DNA from: Spirochaeta sp.
GTDB taxonomy: Bacteria; Spirochaetota; Spirochaetia; Sphaerochaetales; Sphaerochaetaceae
Reading direction: 5' to 3'
Length of the DNA stretch: 10,134 nt
Assembly: GCA_020054965.1 (NCBI GenBank)
Contig: JAIMZO010000034.1
Location: forward strand, 1-10,134
The translations under genes and the position numbers were made by a program. Shown here one piece after another: positions 1 through 6,817 of the stretch. The notes beneath the pieces are model-generated. The model did not search any database, was not told the origin of the DNA, and was given only the letters and a program-made list of their open reading frames with translations. Position 1 is the stretch's first letter. Each line of letters begins with the position of its first letter.

Positions 1-22
1 GCAGAAAAGACAGGGGTGAGCT

Positions 23-1495
23 ATGAATAATATCGCACAAGTCCGTTTAGGTTTGGTTTCTGTGAGCCGTAATTGTTTTCCCAAAGCATTGAGTGAACGG
101 CGACGGAAAGCAGTAAAGGAAGCCTACCAGGATCCACTCTATGAATGCCCTGTTACCGTTGAGAATGAGAAAGATATGCGCATCGCCCTGGAGGATGTGA
201 CAAAGCACGAGGTCAATGCGCTGGTGGTGTTCCTAGGCAACTTTGGTCCGGAAACCGCCGAAACCCTGCTTGCAAAATATTTTGATGGTCCGGTGATGTA
301 TGTTGCAGCAGCGGAAGGCGATGGGGATCTCCATGATGGAAGAGGGGATGCCTTTTGTGGAATGCTGAACTGTTCCTACAACTTGGCTCTTCGCTCACTA
401 CGAGCACATATCCCAGAGTATCCGATTGGCAGTGCTCGGGAAGTTGCCACCATGATCGAGGAGTTCATCCCTGTTGCGAAAGCTGTTTTATCCCTGAGAG
501 AACTGAAAATCATCACCTTTGGGCCAAGACCGCAGGACTTCATGGCGTGTAATGCCCCCATCCAGGGATTGTTTGATCTCGGAGTGGAGATTGAGGAGAA
601 CAGCGAGCTTGACCTGCTGGTCGCTTATAACAAACACAAGGAAGACAAGCGCATTGATTCCCTGGTGAAGGAGATGGCAAGTGAGATCGGCAGCAGTCCC
701 TACGAGGGGATCCTGCCCAGGCTTGCCCAATATGAGTTGACACTGCTTGACTGGGTTGAACAGCACAAAGGGGACCGACAGTTTGTTGCCTTTGCAAACA
801 AGTGCTGGCCGGCGTTCCAGACGGAGTTTGGCTTTGTTCCCTGCTATGTGAACAGCCGTCTTACAGCAAAGGGCATTCCCGTCAGCTGTGAAGTCGATAT
901 CTATGGGGCACTGAGTGAATATATCGGCATTTGTGTGAGTGATAAACCTGTTACCTTGCTGGATATCAACAACACTGTTCCCTCCAGGATGTATGAGGAG
1001 CATATCAGGGCAAAAAAATCATACCGCAATGATGAGTTGTTCATGGGTTTCCACTGTGGGAATACCTCCTGCTCCCTGCTCAAGAACCCCCATATGGGAT
1101 ATCAGGTGATCATGAAGCGAGACCTTGAGCCGGATCTTGCAGAACCCGATATCACCAGGGGGACGATGGAAGGGGACCTGGTATCCGGTCCGGTCACCGT
1201 GTACCGCCTGCAGGCAGATGCTCGGGGGCGACTGCGTGCATATGTCGCGCAGGGAGAGGTCTTGGATGTTCCCAGCGAAAGCTTTGGAAGCATCGGCGTG
1301 ATAGGGATCAAGGAGATGGCCCGTTTCTATCGCTATGTGCTTCTCAAGAAAGCGTACCCCCACCATGCCGCGGTAGCCTTCAGCCATGTCGGGAAGGCCC
1401 TGTTCAATGTTTTCACCTATCTTGGAATTGAGGATATCGCCTACAACCAAAGGGAAGGACTACCCTATGAAGGCGAGAATCCGTTCAAGCATTAA
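23..1495 (+). CDS. L-fucose/L-arabinose isomerase family protein
   Basis: A 490-residue cytosolic enzyme of the fucose/arabinose isomerase superfamily, which interconverts aldoses and ketoses using a divalent metal, usually Mn2+. The match rests on the overall pattern and on a central motif, CEVDIYGALSEY near residues 289-300, followed by LLDINN at 312-317. Glu290 and Asp314 sit where the family's metal-binding Glu and Asp are expected. A GFHCGNTSC stretch (342-350) and a C-terminal HH pair (447-448) could give the histidine ligand. The protein is about 100 residues shorter than classical FucI and close to AraA length, so it belongs to the short, poorly characterised branch. The true sugar (fucose, D-arabinose, L-arabinose or another) cannot be read from the sequence. 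The start is supported by AGGGGTGA about 5 nt upstream of the ATG. Its promoter and upstream neighbours lie outside the window. It converges on the gene at 1560-2462. Confidence 0.8.
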   Translation: MNNIAQVRLGLVSVSRNCFPKALSERRRKAVKEAYQDPLYECPVTVENEKDMRIALEDVTKHEVNALVVFLGNFGPETAETLLAKYFDGPVMYVAAAEGDGDLHDGRGDAFCGMLNCSYNLALRSLRAHIPEYPIGSAREVATMIEEFIPVAKAVLSLRELKIITFGPRPQDFMACNAPIQGLFDLGVEIEENSELDLLVAYNKHKEDKRIDSLVKEMASEIGSSPYEGILPRLAQYELTLLDWVEQHKGDRQFVAFANKCWPAFQTEFGFVPCYVNSRLTAKGIPVSCEVDIYGALSEYIGICVSDKPVTLLDINNTVPSRMYEEHIRAKKSYRNDELFMGFHCGNTSCSLLKNPHMGYQVIMKRDLEPDLAEPDITRGTMEGDLVSGPVTVYRLQADARGRLRAYVAQGEVLDVPSESFGSIGVIGIKEMARFYRYVLLKKAYPHHAAVAFSHVGKALFNVFTYLGIEDIAYNQREGLPYEGENPFKH

Positions 1496-1515
1496 TAAAT
1501 GCACTTACAAAGAAT

Positions 1516-1542
1516 TACAGCCCCTGACTTTCAGGAGCTGTA
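1516..1542. terminator. Inverted repeat between convergent genes, likely bidirectional terminator
   Basis: A 12-bp stem with one internal mismatch (1516-1527 pairing with 1531-1542) closes a 3-nt loop. It lies between the 3' ends of the convergent isomerase and helical-repeat protein genes. The T-tract is poor on the plus side. On the minus side the sequence after the stem reads AATTCTTTGT, so it fits better as a terminator for the minus-strand gene. Confidence 0.55.
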
Positions 1543-1559
1543 TAATAATCCTCAAAATC

Positions 1560-2462
1560 TTACGTCCAGTCGTCGATGAGTCCCTGGATTTCCTCAACAA
1601 CCACTGCATCACTCTCTTTCAGTGGTCCCAGTATATTGGCCTTTGCAAGGGCATAGGAGAGGACCATGACAGCTTCCTGCCGGTCACTCATCCTATCCAG
1701 GGTGACTGAAGAGTAGAATGGTTTGCTCTTTCCCCCATCCTTGCCCTCGTAGTAGCGGTATTTCTCAAGATTGGTTGAACCTTCCTTCCAGTCTTTCTCC
1801 ATGCTCCGCATTTCCTTGCTTCTCTTGGATGCACTCCAATCCCTTGCATAGAGTTCCTCGGCAAGTTTGAGGTAGTGGCCGGGGTAGTAAAGATGACTGG
1901 GAATGGTATCCATGGCCATTCTCATATAGCTTACTGCCCAATCCTTGTTCCCGAATGAGATGAACCCACCGGGAAGTTCATCATAGAGACTGGAAAGTAC
2001 GTACCAGGTTTCACTGGAGTCGAGCACACCCAGGGTGTTTACTATGGTAGTCAGGTCCTCGAGCATTCCCTTCGCTTTACCCAAAGCATTCAGCGGTCCC
2101 TTTGTCTGTCCCCATCGACCGATGTTCGAGCACTTCCAGAGATACCCTTCCCATGAGGTGTTTGCCTCAATGGATTGCATGGCGTATTGTTCACCTTTCT
2201 CATAGAATGCAAACCTACCATCCTTGTCATCCTCATCCAATTCATCACCAAGGGAGACCTGCAGGCGTGCCAATCGCCATAGGACCTCTGCGCGGTCTGC
2301 ATCATTGGTCACTTGGGCAAGTTGCTCCTCCAGCAATGCTTCAGCCTGGGTGAATGCATCAATCTCATACAGTTCATCTGCCCTCACTGTGTCAACCGCT
2401 GCAATTAGCGAAACGGTGGCAAGCAGGGTGAGAACCAGAGCAATACCTACTATCTTTTTCAT
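1560..2462 (-). CDS. Secreted alpha-helical repeat protein, TatT/TPR-like
   Basis: A 300-residue protein with a clear signal peptide: MKK, a hydrophobic core at about residues 5-23, and a probable signal peptidase I site after VRA (about residue 28). There is no lipobox cysteine, so it is probably a soluble periplasmic protein. The mature part is almost wholly helical. Helix pairs such as FTQAEALLEEQL (37-48), AEVLWRLARLQ (58-68) and the WAVSYMRMAMDTIPS segment (175-189) resemble the TPR-like folds of the spirochaetal TatT family, partners of TRAP transporters; GGFISFGNKDWAV (165-177) fits that pattern too. I infer a binding or scaffold role and cannot name a ligand. The chosen start has AGGAGGG upstream; a longer frame back to 2543 would run into the preceding gene and push the signal peptide inward. 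It lies 8 nt after the aldehyde dehydrogenase stop, so the two are probably co-transcribed. No TRAP permease genes are visible nearby. Confidence 0.72.
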   Translation of the reverse strand: MKKIVGIALVLTLLATVSLIAAVDTVRADELYEIDAFTQAEALLEEQLAQVTNDADRAEVLWRLARLQVSLGDELDEDDKDGRFAFYEKGEQYAMQSIEANTSWEGYLWKCSNIGRWGQTKGPLNALGKAKGMLEDLTTIVNTLGVLDSSETWYVLSSLYDELPGGFISFGNKDWAVSYMRMAMDTIPSHLYYPGHYLKLAEELYARDWSASKRSKEMRSMEKDWKEGSTNLEKYRYYEGKDGGKSKPFYSSVTLDRMSDRQEAVMVLSYALAKANILGPLKESDAVVVEEIQGLIDDWT

Positions 2463-2465
2463 GAA

Positions 2466-2472
2466 CCCTCCT
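2466..2472 (-). promoter_or_regulatory. Shine-Dalgarno AGGAGGG fixing the start at 2462
   Basis: On the minus strand TAGGAGGG precedes the ATG at 2462 by 3-4 nt. The TAG stop of the upstream aldehyde dehydrogenase forms the first bases of this site. The overlap suggests translational coupling of the two genes and argues for the internal methionine as start. Confidence 0.7.
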
Positions 2473-3841
2473 AAGCAAACAATCGTTTGATCAAAGCAAG
2501 CTTTCCCCGATAAGGGGCATAACGCAGTTTTATCTCGAGCCATCGTTTACTCTCGAGCACGCTTTTTTGGTGGCTGAAAGTATCGAACCCCTGTTTAGCA
2601 TGGTAGCTGCCCATACCGCTGGACCCGACTCCTCCAAAGGGTAGGTTGGGATTGGAGAGATGCATGACCGTGTCATTGATGCATCCTCCTCCGTAGCTGA
2701 CGGTTTTCACCACGTGTTCCTTGTGTTCCTTGTCGTTGCTGAACAGATACAGTGCCAGGGGGTGTTCCCGTGCCTGAACATACCCGACAGCTTGTTCAAA
2801 GGTCTCATAGGTAAGGATGGGTAAGATCGGGCCGAAGATTTCGTCACTCATGATGGTTCCGGTTCTCTGTACATCAGTCATCAGGGTTGGTGCAATTTTC
2901 AGGTTCTTTGGGTCAATCTGCCCACCGTAGGCGAGCGTTCCTTCCTCAAAAAGAGAGATGAGTCGGTTGAAGTGTCTTTCGTTGATGATGTGGGGAAGGT
3001 CATTGCAATGCAGTGGATCGCTCCCGAACATGTTGGTGATAGCCAACTTCATCTCTTCTATCAACTGGGAGGCCACCGAGCGTTCAACCAATACGTAGTC
3101 AGGTGCTACACAGGTTTGTCCTGCATTGAGACATTTTCCCCAGATGATCCTGCGGGCTGCAAGGGGAATATCACTGTTTGCTTCCACAATTGCAGGGCTT
3201 TTCCCTCCCAATTCCAGGGTGACCGGGGTGAGCGTCTTGGCTGCAGCTTCCATGACCACCTTGCCCACTGTCGGGCTACCGGTGAAGAATATATGGTCAT
3301 AACGATGGGAGAGCAGTTCCTGGTTCATTTCACTGCCTCCCAGGAAAACTGTCACGTAGTGGCTCGGGTAGAGTTTTGCGATCAGGGATTCCAGAACCTG
3401 CGATGTGTGGCTACTGTACCTTGATGGTTTGATGATGACACAATTGCCAGCTGCCAATGCACTGACCAAGGGAGCGATAGTGAGTTGGAATGGATAGTTC
3501 CAAGGACTCATGATCAACACAATCCCCAAGGGTATGGAGATGGTGTAGGATTTGGAGGGAAACGAAAGCAAGGTGTTTCTTACCCGTTTCTTACTGGTCC
3601 AGGAATCCAGGTGCTTGAGATGTTTGTCAATTTCTGCATAGACCAAACCAAGTTCTGTCGCAAATCCCTCAAAATCAGTTTTCCCCAGATCCTCGAAAAG
3701 TGCATCAAGGATCTGTTTCTCATGTTCCTTGATCCCATCCTTCAGCTTCTTGAGCTGGGTTTTTCTCCATGCAACCGACTGGGTTGAGCCATTCCGGAAG
3801 AATGTTCTCATCTCAGTGATGCAGAGCTGCACTTCATTCAT
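2471..3841 (-). CDS. NAD(P)-dependent aldehyde dehydrogenase, ALDH3-like
   Basis: A 456-residue aldehyde dehydrogenase that oxidises an aldehyde to its acid in the cytosol. All core features are present: MSPWNYPFQL (111-120) with catalytic Asn115, the FTGSP nucleotide-binding turn (187-191), LELGGKSP with general base Glu210, GQTC with nucleophile Cys244, EIFGP (334-338), and the LPFGGVGSSGMG signature (400-411). The length of about 450 residues and the C-terminal RYAPYRGKL (440-448) are typical of the class 3 branch, which tends to act on medium or long-chain and aromatic aldehydes. The NAD/NADP preference and physiological substrate cannot be read off. Only a weak GGGG Shine-Dalgarno precedes the ATG. 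It has its own strong promoter immediately upstream and is followed after 8 nt by the secreted helical-repeat gene. It is a complete, apparently active enzyme. Confidence 0.93.
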   Translation of the reverse strand: MNEVQLCITEMRTFFRNGSTQSVAWRKTQLKKLKDGIKEHEKQILDALFEDLGKTDFEGFATELGLVYAEIDKHLKHLDSWTSKKRVRNTLLSFPSKSYTISIPLGIVLIMSPWNYPFQLTIAPLVSALAAGNCVIIKPSRYSSHTSQVLESLIAKLYPSHYVTVFLGGSEMNQELLSHRYDHIFFTGSPTVGKVVMEAAAKTLTPVTLELGGKSPAIVEANSDIPLAARRIIWGKCLNAGQTCVAPDYVLVERSVASQLIEEMKLAITNMFGSDPLHCNDLPHIINERHFNRLISLFEEGTLAYGGQIDPKNLKIAPTLMTDVQRTGTIMSDEIFGPILPILTYETFEQAVGYVQAREHPLALYLFSNDKEHKEHVVKTVSYGGGCINDTVMHLSNPNLPFGGVGSSGMGSYHAKQGFDTFSHQKSVLESKRWLEIKLRYAPYRGKLALIKRLFA

Positions 3842-3863
3842 ACGTATTCCCCACTTTTATGCC

Positions 3864-3892
3864 AGTATGACACCTGGTTACCTGTTTGTCAA
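3864..3892 (-). promoter_or_regulatory. Sigma70-type promoter for the aldehyde dehydrogenase unit
   Basis: On the minus strand TTGACA (3887-3892, a perfect -35) is separated by 17 bp from CATACT (3864-3869, -10). Transcription would start near 3857, giving a leader of only about 15 nt before the ATG at 3841. The promoter lies in the short gap after the M42 peptidase stop, so the dehydrogenase can be expressed apart from the peptidase. Confidence 0.72.
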
Positions 3893-3902
3893 AATCAATG
3901 CA

Positions 3903-4967
3903 TCAGAACCCAGCGATTATCTGGCCACTGAGATTGCATAGAATTGTCCGAGCGAGGCGGATTGAACTCTCAACGTCCTCGGTGCTGCTGATTCCCCAGT
4001 GTGTATGTGCATACCTGACCGGGATGCCGATCACGATGGTAGGAATACCTTGTCCCGATAGGTGCAAAGCAGCTGCATTGGTTGCCCCACCGTTCCTTAC
4101 CCCTTGCTGTACGGGTATCTGGTGTTTCTCTGCAAGATCGAGGGCAAAGCGTTGGAATCTCGGGTTTGTAATCATCTTTGAGTCAATGAATCGGAGCATG
4201 GGTCCCTTGCCCAAGATGGTTTGCTGCTGATAGGTGGGAAGGAAGGTGTCATCAGCCGGGCTTCCCTCAAAGCAGATGGCTACATCTGGGTTGACTTTCC
4301 TTGCGGTGAGTTGTGCTCCTCGGCACCCAACTTCCTCCTGGCTGGCAAACCCAGCGACCAGGTTGACATCAAGGGTCTCTTCTTGCAGGTCTTCCAGGAC
4401 ATCAAGAATGGTTGAACAACCAAGTCTGCAGTCGAAGGCTTTGCCAAAGAGCAGCTTTGTTTCTGGATTGTAGGTGCAGGTTGCCTCGGGAATGACTGGA
4501 CTTGCCACTTCAGCTCCCATTTCCATGGCTTGTTGCTTGCTGGATGCACCGATGTCGATAAACAGACTGCTGATGTCCGGGACACTTTTTCGTTCAGCTT
4601 CGCTCTGGTAGTGAGGGGGTTTTGATCCTACAATACCGGCGATGGTGGAACCGTCACGCCTCTGTACGCGTACCATATGAGCTGGGATGTTGGTGGTTAC
4701 CCATCCCCCGATGGGGATGAATTCAAGCATTCCATCTTCACGGATGCATTTGACCATGAATCCTACCTCGTCGGTATGTGCATCAAGCAGTACCGTTGGC
4801 TTTCCTTCCTGGTTCTGGGTTCTGGAAAGGTAGAGATTCCTCAATGAGTCTTCTGTAAAACTACCCAGGTGTGCGCCGTCCTTGCGGATAACCTCAAGTA
4901 CTGCGTCTTCAAAGCCTGAAATGCCATTGGCGTCACAGATTCTTTGTATTCGTTTGATATTTGTCAT
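3903..4967 (-). CDS. M42 family metallopeptidase (tetrahedral aminopeptidase type)
   Basis: A 354-residue cytosolic aminopeptidase of the M42 family, whose members form large dodecamers and trim peptides with two metal ions. Expected active-site positions are visible: AHTDEVG with metal ligand His64 and Asp66 (63-69), FDCRLGC with bridging Asp179, QEEVG with catalytic Glu211 and ligand Glu212, and RYAH with ligand His321. Where many relatives have an aspartate in a DVxxAGD-type motif, this protein has FEGSPADD, placing Glu234 there; this looks like a subfamily variant rather than damage. M42 proteins are often misnamed endoglucanases; nothing here suggests cellulase activity. The start at 4967 is chosen because AGGAG lies 7 nt upstream; the in-frame ATG at 4991 has no ribosome site. 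The gene is divergent from the antiporter. The exact peptide specificity is unknown. Confidence 0.88.
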   Translation of the reverse strand: MTNIKRIQRICDANGISGFEDAVLEVIRKDGAHLGSFTEDSLRNLYLSRTQNQEGKPTVLLDAHTDEVGFMVKCIREDGMLEFIPIGGWVTTNIPAHMVRVQRRDGSTIAGIVGSKPPHYQSEAERKSVPDISSLFIDIGASSKQQAMEMGAEVASPVIPEATCTYNPETKLLFGKAFDCRLGCSTILDVLEDLQEETLDVNLVAGFASQEEVGCRGAQLTARKVNPDVAICFEGSPADDTFLPTYQQQTILGKGPMLRFIDSKMITNPRFQRFALDLAEKHQIPVQQGVRNGGATNAAALHLSGQGIPTIVIGIPVRYAHTHWGISSTEDVESSIRLARTILCNLSGQIIAGF

Positions 4968-4974
4968 GATAGTT

Positions 4975-4979
4975 CTCCT
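4975..4979 (-). promoter_or_regulatory. Shine-Dalgarno AGGAG fixing the peptidase start
   Basis: On the minus strand AGGAG lies 7 nt before the ATG at 4967. It falls inside the longer possible frame that begins at 4991, and so decides in favour of the shorter protein. Confidence 0.7.
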
Positions 4980-5038
4980 GATATCCTCCATTATTATTCA
5001 TAGATTGCAGGAGTTGTACACCCGTCAAATAATCTCAC

Positions 5039-5068
5039 TTGACCAAGAAGCATGGCATTTCATATGAT
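5039..5068 (+). promoter_or_regulatory. Sigma70-type promoter for the cation/proton antiporter
   Basis: TTGACC (5039-5044) and TATGAT (5063-5068) are separated by 18 bp, each one base from consensus. Transcription would start near 5075, leaving a leader of about 98 nt. A possible -35 for the peptidase on the other strand, TTGACG at 5023-5028, is almost back to back with it, but its -10 is poor. Confidence 0.62.
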
Positions 5069-5101
5069 TGGGTAGGCGATGGGGTTCGCCGTCTCTCCCA
5101 A
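5068..5101 (+). other. Imperfect inverted repeat at the antiporter transcription start
   Basis: TTGGG (5068-5072) pairs with CCCAA (5097-5101), and GGCGA (5075-5079) with TCGCC (5086-5090), around a 6-nt loop with unequal internal bulges. It begins at the end of the predicted -10 and covers the expected start site, so it could be an operator or the first part of a leader hairpin. No known riboswitch is recognised. Confidence 0.35.
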
Positions 5102-5161
5102 CCCAAGAGAAAACCGCAGCCTGCAATTCTGCTGATAACTCCTGCAACCTAATTAAGGTCT

Positions 5162-5167
5162 GGAGGT
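5162..5167 (+). promoter_or_regulatory. Shine-Dalgarno GGAGGT fixing the antiporter start
   Basis: GGAGGT lies 5 nt before the ATG at 5173. An upstream extension of the frame to 5068 is hydrophilic, has no ribosome site and would begin inside the promoter. Confidence 0.75.
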
Positions 5168-5172
5168 GTGCC

Positions 5173-6441
5173 ATGGCACTAAGTCTTGCGGAGTTGATGA
5201 TTCTCTGTCTTCTTGTTGAATATCTATTACAGCGTATCCATGTTCCCCCACTTATTGGGATGTTGGCAGTAGGGGCGGTCCTTGGTCCACAGGTATTGGG
5301 ATTGCTCGATCCTGACCTGATACGAATCGGCTCAGACCTGCGTATGATTGCCCTTATCGTAATACTTTTGCGTGCAGGGTTGGAACTTTCACGAGAGAGC
5401 CTCCATAAGGTGGGGCTCCAGGCCATACTGCTTGCATTTCTTCCAGCAGTTTTTGAAGCCGCTCTCATCATAGCCATGGCACCCGGGATGCTTTCTATAA
5501 GCAGGGGAGAGAGTGCACTGCTTGCATGCGTGCTTGCGGCAGTCTCCCCGGCGGTGGTGGTTCCCATGATGGTTCAGTTCATCAAGGAGGGCAGGGGTAT
5601 CAAGAAGGCCATCCCTACCTTGGTGTTGGCCGGTGCAAGCCTGGATGATGTAACGGTTATCGTAGCGTACAGTATTGTCCTCTCACTCTATCTTGGGGAT
5701 GCTGTGAATATTTCATGGATGATTGCATCCATTCCCCTCTCACTGGTTTTTGCAGTCATAATGGGTTATCTGATCGCTCGATTCCTGATCAGGGTATTCG
5801 AACGGTACAATCCACGAGCAACCAAGCGGGCAATGGCCCTCTTGGCGATTGCAATCGCTCTGGTCCACATTGGGGACCTGCTTGAGGCCAGACATATACC
5901 TTTTGCAGCACTCCTGGCAGTCATGTCCATTGGGTTCATTATCTTGGAAAAGAGGGAATCGATGGCTCATGAGCTCTCCAGCAAACTGGGGAAAATCTGG
6001 ATTTTTGCCCAGATAGTGCTCTTTGCCATGGTAGGGGCGCAAGTGGATCTCAATGCTGCAAAAGAAGCAGGCTTTGCTGCAATTCTGCTTATACTCATCG
6101 CACTGGTGAGCCGATCGGTGGGTACCTATCTCTGTACACTTGGTTCCGGATTCTCTCTGAAAGAGAAGTTGTTTGTAGTTATTTCCTACCTGCCCAAGGC
6201 AACAGTGCAGGCTGCAATTGGTTCTGCTCCCCTTGCAGCAATGGGTGAACGTGGTATGGATACCCGCCCTGGTCAGATCATCCTGGCCGTAGCCGTGATG
6301 AGTATTCTTCTGACTGCTCCCTTGGGTGCGTTTGCAATCAGCTGGGGTGGCAGGCATCTTCTCTCGGTGGATGGGCATGAGGGGTCGAGCTCCTCTGCGC
6401 TGGAAGCGAGTGAAGCTGAGTATGATCTGTTCAAGGATTGA
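5173..6441 (+). CDS. Cation:proton antiporter (CPA family, Na+/H+ exchanger domain)
   Basis: A 422-residue inner-membrane protein that exchanges Na+ or K+ for protons and helps control internal pH and ion levels. About a dozen hydrophobic segments span roughly residues 5-390, followed by a short hydrophilic tail (about 395-422) rich in serine and acidic residues. The unwound-helix motif SPAVVVP (125-131) and the paired aspartates in GASLDD (Asp158, Asp159) mark the ion-binding core of this superfamily. SRSVGTYL (313-320) and LPKATVQAAIG (340-350) are also typical, with Lys342 in the second. There is no C-terminal TrkA-N/RCK domain, so it is an exchanger core only. Two adjacent aspartates usually indicate an electrogenic type, but that is an inference. 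It has its own promoter and a roughly 100-nt leader and appears to be a single-gene unit, divergent from the peptidase. Confidence 0.88.
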   Translation: MALSLAELMILCLLVEYLLQRIHVPPLIGMLAVGAVLGPQVLGLLDPDLIRIGSDLRMIALIVILLRAGLELSRESLHKVGLQAILLAFLPAVFEAALIIAMAPGMLSISRGESALLACVLAAVSPAVVVPMMVQFIKEGRGIKKAIPTLVLAGASLDDVTVIVAYSIVLSLYLGDAVNISWMIASIPLSLVFAVIMGYLIARFLIRVFERYNPRATKRAMALLAIAIALVHIGDLLEARHIPFAALLAVMSIGFIILEKRESMAHELSSKLGKIWIFAQIVLFAMVGAQVDLNAAKEAGFAAILLILIALVSRSVGTYLCTLGSGFSLKEKLFVVISYLPKATVQAAIGSAPLAAMGERGMDTRPGQIILAVAVMSILLTAPLGAFAISWGGRHLLSVDGHEGSSSSALEASEAEYDLFKD

Positions 6442-6671
6442 TCATGAAGGGAGCTGCAATCCAAAGCTTGCGGGTGTGGATACAAGTATATGGACTGCAG
6501 CCCGGAAGAAGGGTACATTACATGGATGGCTAATAGCGATTGGGAGATATGATGCTATCAGAAAACCACCCTGTATTTTCTTTGTATAACGGGTTCTATG
6601 AGAAGTCAATAGTGAGGCAGGCCTTTCACACAGGGTAAAGGCCCAGAGCTTTCAATTTCATGCTTGCGGTG
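6442..6671. other. Gene-free gap with two inverted repeats
   Basis: No convincing coding region lies between the antiporter stop and the tRNA terminator. GCTGCAATCC (6453-6462) pairs with GGACTGCAGC (6492-6501) with one mismatch, starting 11 nt after the antiporter stop but without a T-tract. GGCCTTT (6620-6626) and AAAGGCC (6637-6643) form a perfect 7-bp stem with a 10-nt loop. On the minus strand TTGACT (6604-6609) followed 15 bp later by TATACA (6583-6588) could be a weak promoter. None of these is a clear terminator for the antiporter. Confidence 0.5.
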
Positions 6672-6711
6672 ACAACAAGAAAAAGGGAACCTACCAGACG
6701 GTAGGCTCCCT
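6672..6711 (-). terminator. Rho-independent terminator of the tRNA unit
   Basis: On the minus strand a 12-bp stem (6700-6711 with 6684-6695, one G-U pair) with a GTCT loop is followed by TTTTCTTGTTGT. The G-U pair is A-C on the other strand, so the hairpin works for the minus strand. It begins 4 nt after the discriminator base of tRNA-Glu. Confidence 0.9.
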
Positions 6712-6715
6712 TGAG

Positions 6716-6787
6716 CATCTCCTAGGGGAATTGAACCCCTGTTGTCGGGATGAAAACCCGATGTCCTAACCACTAGACGAAGGAGAC
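6716..6787 (-). tRNA. tRNA-Glu(TTC)
   Basis: A complete 72-nt cloverleaf without encoded CCA. The anticodon stem is TCGGG/CCCGA around loop TTTTCAT, giving anticodon TTC for glutamate. The D-arm is GTCT/GGAC and the T-arm AGGGG/CCCCT with a normal TTCAATT loop. The acceptor GTCTCCT pairs with AGGAGAT, so the first pair is G1-U72 rather than the usual G-C. The discriminator is G73, as in other bacterial tRNA-Glu. The CCA end must be added after transcription. It is the second gene of a two-tRNA transcript. Confidence 0.96.
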
Positions 6788-6817
6788 ATAACAAGCATGT
6801 TAAAAACAGAGGCAAGA

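Larger units (their letters stand above)
5004..5147. repeat. CCTGCAA(T) motif repeated around the divergent promoter region
   Basis: The octamer CCTGCAAT occurs on the minus strand at 5004-5011 and on the plus strand at 5120-5127, with CCTGCAA again at 5141-5147. The outer copies extend to a perfect 11-bp inverted repeat, TTGCAGGAGTT at 5005-5015 and AACTCCTGCAA at 5137-5147. The two plus-strand copies are exactly 21 bp apart, about two helical turns. This arrangement flanks the antiporter promoter and is consistent with sites for a DNA-binding regulator, but no regulator is identified. Confidence 0.4.

Noticed and set aside
488..1003. A 171-residue open frame on the minus strand inside the isomerase gene
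   Set aside because: It lies wholly within a well-supported gene on the other strand, has no ribosome site or recognisable motif, and is best read as a shadow frame.
2463..2543. N-terminal extension of the secreted helical-repeat protein to 2543
   Set aside because: It overlaps the aldehyde dehydrogenase, buries the signal peptide and lacks a ribosome site, while AGGAGGG precedes the internal start.
5740..6378. A 212-residue minus-strand frame opposite the antiporter
   Set aside because: It is rich in Cys, His and Gln, as expected from the complement of a membrane-protein gene, and has no family resemblance.
6453..6501. Inverted repeat after the antiporter as an intrinsic terminator
   Set aside because: The stem has a 29-nt loop and no T-tract follows on the plus strand, so termination there is not supported.
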